Source: Lysinibacillus sp. (lineage in GTDB: Bacteria; Bacillota; Bacilli; Bacillales_A; Planococcaceae). From it: a DNA stretch of 8,267 bases. The notes under the pieces are model-generated. The model did no database searches, was not told where the DNA came from, and worked only from the letters and a program-made list of their open reading frames with translations. The stretch lies in the NCBI GenBank assembly GCA_012735355.1, contig JAAYHP010000515.1:1-8267 (forward strand), given 5' to 3'. The position numbers and the translations under genes are program-made. This document shows positions 1 through 6,542 of this stretch, one piece after another (within the stretch, counting starts at the first letter, position 1; each line of letters begins with the position of its first letter).

Positions 1-225
1 ATTACCTGATCTTGGTACTTGATAAATTCGAATAAATAGGTTAATAATTGAGGGTACAGACTTGTTCACTCCAATCTTGGTAGTTGTGTGTGTGGTAACC
101 TCAATTAGCCTTAGATTTCAGGGGGGAGCTAGTCTTTTTTCTTTTATCCCTTAAAAATCAATGATTGTTAACCCATTTAATATAAAAAGTTTTTACAATA
201 CGTTTTGTTATATGGGGGAAAATTA

Positions 226-2244
226 ATGTATAGAAGTATGCCTATAGCTAATTGGAAAATTGAACATGAACAAATAAAAAAATTACTCAATGAAGGTGCT
301 TTAAGTGAAGCAAAACTTAAATTAGATAAACTATCAGTTTATAATGAAGGGTTTTATTCTCTTTATGCTAATTATTATTATTTAACTGGTAATTACGAAG
401 AAGGGATATCCTTATTAGAAGAGGGTATGAAGCAGATACCCTTTTCTTTTGAAATTACATATAATTTAGCTCTTTTAAAAAGTTTAATTGGCGACTTCAT
501 TAACAGTTTATATTTATTTGCTAAATGTATTCGAGTCTCAACGAATTCAACTGATAAAAAAGATGCTTTAGAGCAATTTGTAGAGGTTATGGAACAACTA
601 AAGCTCGACTCTAAACTATCAAATAGTGAAATAATGAAGCATATTGATGAAGCTAAAAAGATTATAAACGAGACGGATGAACGTGAGTATCCAATCAATC
701 GCTTTAATGAAAGTTTGGTAGATAAAGTAGTCAAAGATCGTGAAAATAATTTATATCTCACAAAAATGTACAAATCATTTACCGTGAATAATGTAGATAA
801 TTTTACTCGATATTTCTTTAAAAATGAAATAATGCCAGGAACAACTACAGACTCTTACACAATAACTATTGAAAGTAATACAACTGTCCCCATTGGATTA
901 ATTGGTGAGTACGATGATGTACACGTCGAGGGGCCAGATTGTAATTATGTTTTTCCAAAAGATACATTAAATCCGAACCAGTTTAATTATTATACGTTTC
1001 AAATTCCTGGTGAATATAAATTTTCTTCTAATTTCCCATTTTTTATTGGAAAACCTATTCATCTAAAGCCTAAGAAAAATGATGTTCAAGTAATTGTTTC
1101 AATTTTTATTGATGGATTTGCTCAAAGTACTATAGAAAACAATTTTGAAAAATTGATGCCAAATACTTTTAGATTTTTTTCAAAAGGATATATAAACAAT
1201 AATTGTTATACAACCGGTGATTGGACATTGCCTAGTGTTTCAGCAATTTATACTGGAAAGACTACAGTTAATCATGGATTATATCATCCCTTATATCACT
1301 ATGAATTAAATAAGTATAATAGGCTTTTTACAGAAGATTTTAAGACAAATGGTTATTTAACCGCACAAATTAATAACGATTGGCGAGTTACGCCTACTTA
1401 TGGATATATACAGGGAATGGATCGGATATTATACCAAAATTCAGTTGGTGGTTTTTTTGCTGGTGAAGTTATAGCTGAAACGATAGAACATTTAGAAACA
1501 TTTAAAGATAATAATCATTTTTTATGGATTAGCTTGATGGATCTGCATGATGTTGCTGATGAGATTTATAATGATCTATATAGTCAAGTTCATTTACCTG
1601 CTGAAAATAGACAGAACAAAAATCTAGGTCCTACTTCTGTGTTATCTAAATATGATCCTGATAAAATAAAAAAATATGATGTAGAGCTGCAGCGTATTGA
1701 TTTACATTTATCCAATTTGTTAAATTATTTAGAAAAGACATTTGGAATGGAAAATATTTTAGTTTCGTTATTATCTGATCATGGACAAACTTATTTAAAA
1801 GAGGACGAATTTTTGTTACATGAACCAAAAAGAAAAGTACCATTTATGCTAGCAGGAAGTAACATAGAACCAAAAGTAAGTAACGAAATCTGTTCAATCA
1901 TTGATATTTTTCCAACTATGGCTAAAATAGCGGGAGTGGAAGTCGATAGCCAAGAAGGTAAAGTGTTGAAGGATTTTGGTGGAGAAGGAAGAGAATTTGC
2001 TATGACAGAAACACTTCATCCAGCACAACCTTACCTAGTAGCAATAACAGATGAACAGCATATATTTAGATTTCAAACAAAAGAAAACGTAACTAGTAAC
2101 ACTCTTATTGATTTAGAGTATTATGAAGCATGGTTATTAAATAAAGATACTTTAGAGGATGTAACAAAAGATAACATGGACAAGTTACAAATGTATTGTG
2201 ACATGGTCATTGAGAGAGCGAGTAAGTTACAATTACAAAATTAA
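226..2244 (+). CDS. TPR-containing alkaline-phosphatase/sulfatase-fold protein, possible flagellin or glycan modifier
   Basis: This is a 672-residue protein. ATG 226 is chosen over an upstream in-frame TTG at 205 because GGGGG at 214-218 sits 7 bases before it. Residues about 10-115 are amphipathic helix pairs resembling two or three TPR units. Residues about 190-280 look beta-rich. From about 286 the alkaline-phosphatase/sulfatase superfamily fold is recognisable: metal-ligand Asp in FIDGF (D296), the nucleophile segment DWTLPSVSAIYTGK (T334), MDLHD (D439, H441) and SDHGQ (D518, H519). The nucleophile position is Thr, not the Cys or Ser that is converted to formylglycine in true sulfatases, so a phosphatase or phosphotransferase-like activity is more likely. 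No signal peptide or membrane segment is visible, which suggests a cytoplasmic enzyme, unlike LtaS-type transferases. Its place upstream of flaG-fliD suggests a role in flagellin or flagellin-glycan modification; this is inference from position. The fold assignment is firm, the substrate unknown. Confidence 0.8.
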   Translation: MYRSMPIANWKIEHEQIKKLLNEGALSEAKLKLDKLSVYNEGFYSLYANYYYLTGNYEEGISLLEEGMKQIPFSFEITYNLALLKSLIGDFINSLYLFAKCIRVSTNSTDKKDALEQFVEVMEQLKLDSKLSNSEIMKHIDEAKKIINETDEREYPINRFNESLVDKVVKDRENNLYLTKMYKSFTVNNVDNFTRYFFKNEIMPGTTTDSYTITIESNTTVPIGLIGEYDDVHVEGPDCNYVFPKDTLNPNQFNYYTFQIPGEYKFSSNFPFFIGKPIHLKPKKNDVQVIVSIFIDGFAQSTIENNFEKLMPNTFRFFSKGYINNNCYTTGDWTLPSVSAIYTGKTTVNHGLYHPLYHYELNKYNRLFTEDFKTNGYLTAQINNDWRVTPTYGYIQGMDRILYQNSVGGFFAGEVIAETIEHLETFKDNNHFLWISLMDLHDVADEIYNDLYSQVHLPAENRQNKNLGPTSVLSKYDPDKIKKYDVELQRIDLHLSNLLNYLEKTFGMENILVSLLSDHGQTYLKEDEFLLHEPKRKVPFMLAGSNIEPKVSNEICSIIDIFPTMAKIAGVEVDSQEGKVLKDFGGEGREFAMTETLHPAQPYLVAITDEQHIFRFQTKENVTSNTLIDLEYYEAWLLNKDTLEDVTKDNMDKLQMYCDMVIERASKLQLQN

Positions 2245-2353
2245 ATTCTAGCATAGTGCTTTCATAAAATATGCTTTAATTCTCTTAAAATAGTTGGTTT
2301 GTCAAAGCTTTATTGATACAAGCCAATACAATTTAAAGGTGTAACTGTAAAAT

Positions 2354-2386
2354 AGCGCCCACTTATTTGTAGTGGGCGTTTATTTT
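2354..2386 (+). terminator. Intrinsic terminator after the phosphatase-fold gene
   Basis: CGCCCACT (2356-2363) pairs perfectly with AGTGGGCG (2371-2378) around a 7-base loop. An outer G-U and an A-U pair can extend the stem, and a T-rich tail follows (TTTATTTT from 2379). The flanking A-rich run on the left (AAAATA) means it could also stop transcription from the other strand. It lies 110 bases after the stop codon. Confidence 0.85.
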
Positions 2387-2506
2387 ATGACTATTTATTT
2401 GATTTATCCCCAAATTTGGTGGTGTGGTCAGTATCACGAAACGTATTTTATATTGAATTGTGACAAGATATAATTTCTTCTTAATCATTCTTTTTTCTAC
2501 AAAGTA

Positions 2507-2532
2507 TAAATTTTACACAAACAATCCGATAT
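2507..2532 (+). promoter_or_regulatory. SigD (sigma-28 type) promoter for the flaG operon
   Basis: TAAA at 2507-2510 is followed after 14 bases by TCCGATAT at 2525-2532. The Bacillus SigD consensus is TAAA, about 15 bases, GCCGATAT, so only the first -10 base differs. Transcription should begin near 2539, giving a leader of about 44 bases before the flaG ATG. SigD control of the flaG-fliD-fliS-fliT cluster is established in B. subtilis, which fits this placement. Confidence 0.8.
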
Positions 2533-2582
2533 AACTATTAGTAAGACTTATTCTTGTTCGGAATATTCAAGGAGGAATATTT

Positions 2583-2951
2583 ATGCGCATATCAGCACAA
2601 TCAGCTGTTGACACTTCATCAGTTGCGAAAGCTGTAGAAAGTGCCCCAGTTGAAAAAGTAAAAATGCAAGGAAGCAATGAGTCAACTTTGAACGAACAAA
2701 ATAAAAATATCGACAACAAGGAATTTTCAGCCGAAAAGATACAACAAGCTGTTCAATCGATGAATGAATTTCTAGAAATTAATCAAAGCACTTCAAAATT
2801 CGTTTTTCATGAGGGCTTGGAACGTTATTATATCACTGTCGTAGACAAAGAAAGTGAAGAAGTTATAAAAGAAATCCCACCGAAAAAGTTGTTAGATGCT
2901 TTTTATGAAATGCAAAAATTAGTGGGAATGATTGTAGATGAAAAAATTTAA
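2583..2951 (+). CDS. flaG: Flagellar protein FlaG
   Basis: This 122-residue protein has a polar, probably disordered N-terminal part (about residues 1-47) and a conserved C-terminal FlaG domain (about 48-122). The domain is recognised by FVFHEGLERYYITVVDK and the hallmark VIKEIPPKKLL (residues 94-104), followed by an amphipathic helix ending MIVDEKI. FlaG family proteins sit just before fliD in many bacteria and influence filament length; the exact mechanism is not settled. The start is clear: GGAGG at 2571-2575 is followed by ATG after 7 bases. It is the first gene after the SigD promoter and lies 34 bases before the preferred fliD start, so the two are almost certainly cotranscribed. Length is normal for the family. 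Confidence 0.93.
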   Translation: MRISAQSAVDTSSVAKAVESAPVEKVKMQGSNESTLNEQNKNIDNKEFSAEKIQQAVQSMNEFLEINQSTSKFVFHEGLERYYITVVDKESEEVIKEIPPKKLLDAFYEMQKLVGMIVDEKI

Positions 2952-2985
2952 CTAGAGCCGTTTGGGGGTAAAAAATAAGTCACAA

Positions 2986-5547
2986 ATGAGAATCACTGGT
3001 TTAGCTTCTGGAATGGATATTGATTCAATAGTTGAAAAATTAATGCAAGCAGAACGCGCGCCACTAGATAAATTAGAACAACAGAAACAAACATATGAAT
3101 GGACGAGAGATGCTTATCGCGATGTGAATACAAAATTACAAACTTTCGATACGTATATTGCTGACAATTTACTATTAAAAAGTTTTAATACGAAGACAGC
3201 AACTTCATCCATTTCTGCATTAGTAGATGCTACTGCAACTGGTTCAGCAACAGGAACTTTAACTATTGATGGAGTGTCTCAGTTAGCAACTGCTGCTCGA
3301 AAAATTGGTACCCAAGTGAATGCCACAGCTAATACTAAATTGAGTGACCTTGGTATAACTGGTAACGGATATTTTGAATTAAAAGCCATTAAAGCTGATG
3401 GTACAATGCCAACTGAAGCAACAAAAATTGAATATAGCGATTCAATGACCGTCTCTCAATTAATTTCTAAAATTAATAGTAGCGCTGCAGGAGTGACAGC
3501 ATTATTTGAAAATGGTAGATTGTCTATTTCTGCAAAAAACACGGGAGATAATAAAGCTGGAGCAGAAGTAGAATTATATAACGATGGTCAAGATGTATTT
3601 GGGAAATTAGGTTTTGCTAATAATAATGGAGTGTTAGCAGATAACGGAACAAATGCGATCTTCCAAATTAACGGAATCGCCACTGAACGAGCTTCAAATA
3701 AATTTTCCATTTCCGGTTACAGCGTTACGTTAAAAAGCACATTTAATAGTTTGCAAACGATTGCCAATAAATATGAAGCGGCACAAACGGAATTAACGAA
3801 TGCTGAAGCAACTTTGATGAGTAAGGAACAAAGTCTTGAGAATGCGCTAGAAGCTTATTACGGTAATGGTGCTACTGAAACACCTAGTTATACAACTGCA
3901 CATAATAATGCATATGTAGCTGCGTTTGGAAATACTTTATCACTATCTCAGCAAGAATCGTATAATAAACTTGGAAGTGCCTTTTGGAAAAAATTATCCG
4001 AAGCAGAGATTGAGCTTATTACAACGAATGCTAGTAATTTAAAATCTGCTATTGAAGCTAGCGATTATACAAATTTAAAATCTTTATCTGATGATAAGAT
4101 TGAAACTTTATCGAAATTATCTGAAGCGGAAATAAATGCTTTTCAATTACATGCAAATTATCAAGTTTACGGTACAAAGTTAAAAGATTTTGATGCAGAT
4201 ACAATTAATGCAATTCAAAATTTTGCTTTCGATAGTGATGATGAATTATCAAAAATTCATGAAGACATAAAAAACAATCCAGATTTTAGTGATGAAGTAA
4301 AAGATGTTTTAACATCATTAAATAAAGAAGACTTAACAAACTTACTTTCAACATCTCCTGCTACGTTAGCAATTTATCAACAAAAAGCTCAGGCGGACGA
4401 TTTGAAGTCAAAATACAACAGTTTAGGAGACTCCTTCTTTAACGGTTTATCTCCTGAAGCAATTACAGTAATCAGCAACATTGATTTCACTCAAGAAAAT
4501 GCTATTTCATCTATTGCGGATGAAACGTTACGTAATGAACTTAATAAATTAAATGAAAATCAAATAAAAGCATTAGATAGTTTATCTGCTGATCAATTAA
4601 CTAAATTTAAAGACTTAGCCGAACAAAACATAAAAAGAAGCAATTACACTAAAGCTAATTCTGAACTAAATGCTGCTCAAACCCGTTTAGCGAATGCACA
4701 AAACACATTTGATACTGCAAAAGCAGATGCACAAAATGCTGGTATTTTAAACGGTGACGGAACGATTAATAATGATGCAGTGAATGCGGTAGGAACTGAA
4801 AATCCTGTTACTTTAACATCTACAACGAATATTGATGAAATTGTAGATAAAATTAAAGATTTTGTTAAAACGTATAACGGTTTAATTACGGAATTAAATA
4901 ATTTAACGAAAGAGCAAAAATACCGCGACTATCAGCCTTTAACGAAAGCGCAACGGGAAGAGTTAGATGAAAAAGAAATTGAAAAGTGGGAAGAAAAAGC
5001 GAAGAGCTGTCTATTAAGAAGTGATTCGAATCTTCGAGAGGGCATTTCCAACATGCGTGCATTAGTTTATCAATCCAACCCAGCTGTTTCTAATCCGAAG
5101 TTTAATACTCTTTTCAGCATTGGTATCACTACAACTAAAAATTACAATGATGGTGGTACACTTGAAATTGATGAGGATAAACTTCGTAAAGCTTTAGAGG
5201 AAGATCCAGATGCTGTAACAGCCCTCTTTACAAACAACGGTAAAAAAGAAGATAAAGTGCTGGAAAACGGTGTTGAAAAAACAGTTGATTCTCGAGGCTA
5301 TTTACAAAAACTTCGTGACACAATGACGAATATGAAAAATAAAATCGAGAAAAAAGCTGGCCGAGCAACAATGACTGAAAACCAATATACTCTCGGTAAA
5401 ACATTGAGAGATTTAGAAAAACGTATTAATACTTGGACAGACAAATTAAAGACTATAGAAGATCGATATTGGAAACAGTTCACTGCAATGGAAAAGGCCA
5501 TCAATAAAGCGAACATGCAAGCGAGCTTGTTCATGCCACAATATTAA
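2986..5547 (+). CDS. fliD: Flagellar filament cap protein FliD (hook-associated protein 2) with large central insertion
   Basis: FliD caps the growing filament and helps exported flagellin to fold and insert. The N-terminal FliD_N domain begins MRITGLASGMDIDSIVEKLM. The C-terminal FliD_C domain runs from about residue 606 (TNIDEIVDKIKDFVKTYN, then EKWEEKAKS at 667-674) to the closing helix RYWKQFTAMEKAI near the C terminus. The protein is 853 residues, against about 500 in B. subtilis. Residues about 255-604 are an insertion; without it 503 residues remain. The only cysteine is C675, where FliD proteins usually have Gly. Start choice is uncertain. ATG 2986 gives the typical N terminus, but GGGGGT at 2964-2969 lies 16 bases upstream, too far for usual initiation. 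An in-frame TTG at 2962 adds eight residues and has only a weak AGAG upstream. The gene lies between flaG and fliT, probably in one operon. Confidence 0.95.
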   Translation: MRITGLASGMDIDSIVEKLMQAERAPLDKLEQQKQTYEWTRDAYRDVNTKLQTFDTYIADNLLLKSFNTKTATSSISALVDATATGSATGTLTIDGVSQLATAARKIGTQVNATANTKLSDLGITGNGYFELKAIKADGTMPTEATKIEYSDSMTVSQLISKINSSAAGVTALFENGRLSISAKNTGDNKAGAEVELYNDGQDVFGKLGFANNNGVLADNGTNAIFQINGIATERASNKFSISGYSVTLKSTFNSLQTIANKYEAAQTELTNAEATLMSKEQSLENALEAYYGNGATETPSYTTAHNNAYVAAFGNTLSLSQQESYNKLGSAFWKKLSEAEIELITTNASNLKSAIEASDYTNLKSLSDDKIETLSKLSEAEINAFQLHANYQVYGTKLKDFDADTINAIQNFAFDSDDELSKIHEDIKNNPDFSDEVKDVLTSLNKEDLTNLLSTSPATLAIYQQKAQADDLKSKYNSLGDSFFNGLSPEAITVISNIDFTQENAISSIADETLRNELNKLNENQIKALDSLSADQLTKFKDLAEQNIKRSNYTKANSELNAAQTRLANAQNTFDTAKADAQNAGILNGDGTINNDAVNAVGTENPVTLTSTTNIDEIVDKIKDFVKTYNGLITELNNLTKEQKYRDYQPLTKAQREELDEKEIEKWEEKAKSCLLRSDSNLREGISNMRALVYQSNPAVSNPKFNTLFSIGITTTKNYNDGGTLEIDEDKLRKALEEDPDAVTALFTNNGKKEDKVLENGVEKTVDSRGYLQKLRDTMTNMKNKIEKKAGRATMTENQYTLGKTLRDLEKRINTWTDKLKTIEDRYWKQFTAMEKAINKANMQASLFMPQY
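3748..4797 (+). other. FliD central insertion domain (residues about 255-604)
   Basis: The insertion begins directly after the strand GYSVTLKSTF and ends directly before PVTLTSTTN. In ordinary FliD these two strands follow each other almost without a gap near the end of domain D2. The first arm (about residues 260-290, containing KYEAAQTELTNAEATL) and the last arm (about 553-580, containing NSELNAAQTRLANAQ) look like heptad-patterned helices. They could pair antiparallel as a coiled-coil stalk carrying the helical repeat region between them. Variable D2-D3 regions of FliD face outward from the filament tip, so this domain would be surface exposed. I do not recognise it as a named domain. Confidence 0.75.
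3961..4629 (+). repeat. Three degenerate helical protein repeats of about 70 residues inside FliD
   Basis: Repeat 1 starts at residue 326 with YNKLGSAFWKKLSEAEI and repeat 3 at residue 477 with YNSLGDSFFNGLSPEAI. Both continue with a second pattern: SLSDDKIETLSKLSEAEI in repeat 1 and KLNENQIKALDSLSADQL in repeat 3. Repeat 2 (about 397-466) is more diverged, with DFDADTINAIQNF then SLNKEDLTNLL. The shared short pattern is L, S or N, three mostly polar residues, then I or L, and two leucine-like positions. The similarity is at protein level; I see no strong DNA repeat, so the duplication is old or under little DNA constraint. Confidence 0.65.
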
Positions 5548-5554
5548 TCAAATG

Positions 5555-5622
5555 AAGGAGTTGATCAAATGGATTTAACAAATCAATTACTACAAGTATC
5601 AGCCAAGCTGTATCAACTCCTT
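5555..5622 (+). promoter_or_regulatory. Inverted repeat that can sequester the fliT Shine-Dalgarno sequence
   Basis: AAGGAGTTGAT (5555-5565) is perfectly complementary to ATCAACTCCTT (5612-5622), with a 46-base loop containing the fliT ATG. The left arm contains the fliT ribosome binding site AAGGAG (5555-5560). The right arm lies in fliT codons 15-18 and uses CTC CTT for two leucines, although TTA or TTG is favoured across this AT-rich window. Folding would hide the ribosome binding site. Whether it works in vivo is inference. Confidence 0.5.
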
Positions 5623-5928
5623 TCCGATATCCCTAAAGGGGATGAACGGGATAGCTACATAGAGAGTATCAATAAGTTGTTAGATGAACGTGGGGAGGTT
5701 ATAAAAGCTCTTCAGACTGAAGGATTTCAGATTAATCCTGAAATTAAAACTCACTCCACGCTCATTCAATTAGACAAAGGGATTCGCAATAGGTTGCAAC
5801 TTGTGATGGATGAAGTGAAAAAAGATTTGAAAGATTTACAAAATGTTAAAAAACATGAACGGCAATATATGAATCCATACGAGAGTGTCAGAGTTATGGA
5901 TGGTATGTATTACGACAAGAAAAAGTAA
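5569..5928 (+). CDS. fliT: Flagellar protein FliT (probable FliD export chaperone)
   Basis: This is a 119-residue, highly charged, almost wholly helical protein. The FliT-like four-helix pattern is suggested by MDLTNQLLQVSAKLYQLL, then YIESINKLLDERGEVIKAL, then two further helices up to residue about 95. The C-terminal tail (residues 102-119, NPYESVRVMDGMYYDKKK) resembles the ending of Bacillus FliT proteins. In characterised bacteria FliT binds the C-terminal part of FliD and keeps it export-competent in the cytoplasm. The ATG follows AAGGAG by 8 bases, only 21 bases after the fliD stop, which fits operon membership. The ribosome binding site may be masked by an intragenic complementary segment at 5612-5622. 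The order fliD-fliT-fliS is the reverse of the B. subtilis fliD-fliS-fliT order. FliT proteins diverge quickly, so naming rests partly on context. Confidence 0.8.
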   Translation: MDLTNQLLQVSAKLYQLLSDIPKGDERDSYIESINKLLDERGEVIKALQTEGFQINPEIKTHSTLIQLDKGIRNRLQLVMDEVKKDLKDLQNVKKHERQYMNPYESVRVMDGMYYDKKK

Positions 5929-5957
5929 AATTTTGATTATTTATTTTTGGTAATCTG

Positions 5958-5966
5958 TGTTAAAAT
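5958..5966 (+). promoter_or_regulatory. Possible extended -10 promoter element before fliS
   Basis: TG, one base, then TAAAAT (5961-5966) fits an extended -10 element of the vegetative sigma factor. No convincing -35 lies at the right distance; TTGATT at 5933-5938 is 22 bases away, which is too far. A start near 5973 would put the adjacent inverted repeat in the leader. Weakly supported. Confidence 0.25.
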
Positions 5967-5997
5967 TTAACAAAAACATGTAGTAGTTTTTTGTTAA
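5967..5997 (+). promoter_or_regulatory. Inverted repeat in the fliT-fliS gap
   Basis: TTAACAAAAAC (5967-5977) is complementary to GTTTTTTGTTAA (5986-5997) apart from one extra T, with an 8-base loop. It ends 7 bases before the fliS ribosome binding site. The stem is A-T rich and lacks a following T tract, so it is unlikely to be a terminator for this strand. It could be an operator, an RNA stability element or a processing site in the operon transcript. Confidence 0.45.
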
Positions 5998-6018
5998 GAG
6001 TAAAGGGAGTGTCTTATA

Positions 6019-6423
6019 TTGACATTGCAAAATAACGCTTTTAATGCGTACAAACAAAATAGCATCAATACAGCTTCTCCAGGTGAACTGACATTGATGC
6101 TTTACAACGGTTGCATAAAATTTTTAAACAAGGCGAAAAAAGCTATTGAAGAAAAAAACATTCAAGAACGTAATTATAATCTTCAAAAGGCCCAAGCAAT
6201 TATTAGTGAGTTAATGGTCACTTTGAATATGGATTACGACATTTCGAAACAAATTTATCCATTATATGAATATATGAATCGTCGTTTAATTGAAGCGAAT
6301 ATTAAAAATGATGCTGAAATCGTCGATGAAGTGATAGGTTTAGCAACAGAATTCCGCGATACGTGGAAAGAAGTGATTAAACGCAACCGTCAACAGCAGT
6401 ATCAAAATGCGCAACAAGTATAA
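6019..6423 (+). CDS. fliS: Flagellin export chaperone FliS
   Basis: FliS binds the C-terminal helices of flagellin in the cytoplasm and prevents early polymerisation before export. This 134-residue protein shows the family signatures NAYKQNSINTASPGELTLML (residues 9-28), LYNGCIKFL, and further on YEYMNRRLIEANIKND followed by the FRDTWKEVIK helix. Length is normal. The start is TTG at 6019, preceded by GGGAG (6005-6009) with a 9-base spacing; another TTG at 6025 is possible, and there is no in-frame ATG before the conserved N terminus. A 90-base gap containing an inverted repeat separates it from fliT. Two terminators follow, so it is the last gene of the flaG operon. Confidence 0.95.
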   Translation: MTLQNNAFNAYKQNSINTASPGELTLMLYNGCIKFLNKAKKAIEEKNIQERNYNLQKAQAIISELMVTLNMDYDISKQIYPLYEYMNRRLIEANIKNDAEIVDEVIGLATEFRDTWKEVIKRNRQQQYQNAQQV

Positions 6424-6434
6424 TCCGCTGAACA

Positions 6435-6479
6435 ACACCTTACATCTAAATTTCCGTATGTAAGGTGTATTCTTTTTTC
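6435..6479 (+). terminator. First intrinsic terminator after fliS
   Basis: ACACCTTACAT (6435-6445) pairs perfectly over 11 bases with ATGTAAGGTGT (6458-6468), with a 12-base loop. The tail is ATTCTTTTTTC. The stem begins 12 bases after the fliS stop codon and should end the flaG-fliS transcript. Confidence 0.88.
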
Positions 6480-6504
6480 ATAAAATAAATTAATAGAAAT
6501 CGAA

Positions 6505-6542
6505 GCCTTACATTCTATCATTGGATGTAAGGCATTTTTTTA
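6505..6542 (+). terminator. Second intrinsic terminator after fliS
   Basis: GCCTTACAT (6505-6513) pairs with ATGTAAGGC (6525-6533). A G-U and a C-G pair extend the stem to 11 bp around a 7-base loop. A strong T tract follows (6535-6542). The core CCTTACAT / ATGTAAGG is the same as in the terminator just upstream, while the loops differ. Confidence 0.85.

Larger units (their letters stand above)
2245..2582. other. Non-coding gap between the phosphatase-fold gene and flaG
   Basis: I see no credible coding frame in these 338 bases on either strand. The first half runs from the upstream stop codon to an intrinsic terminator at about 2354-2386. The second half carries a SigD-like promoter at 2507-2532 and the flaG ribosome binding site GGAGG at 2571-2575. 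A 10-bp perfect palindrome, CCAAATTTGG, lies at 2410-2419, without evident meaning. The terminator and promoter together indicate that flaG begins a new transcription unit. Confidence 0.7.

Noticed and set aside
62..154. A 30-codon open frame from TTG 62, hydrophobic (LFTPILVVVCVVTSISLRF), upstream of the phosphatase-fold gene
   Set aside because: There is no ribosome binding site, it is very short, and it uses a TTG start. I see no family signature, and AT-rich non-coding DNA often gives hydrophobic frames by chance.
393..773. Open frame on the - strand (126 codons), and similar - strand frames at 1646-1843 and 5298-5534
   Set aside because: Each lies wholly inside a well-supported + strand gene, has no recognisable domain and no credible start signal. 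They are antisense shadows.
2250..2275. AGCATA / TATGCT hairpin just after the phosphatase-fold gene, followed by TTTAATT
   Set aside because: Only a 6-bp A-T-rich stem with a 14-base loop; too weak to call a terminator, and a much better one lies about 100 bases on.
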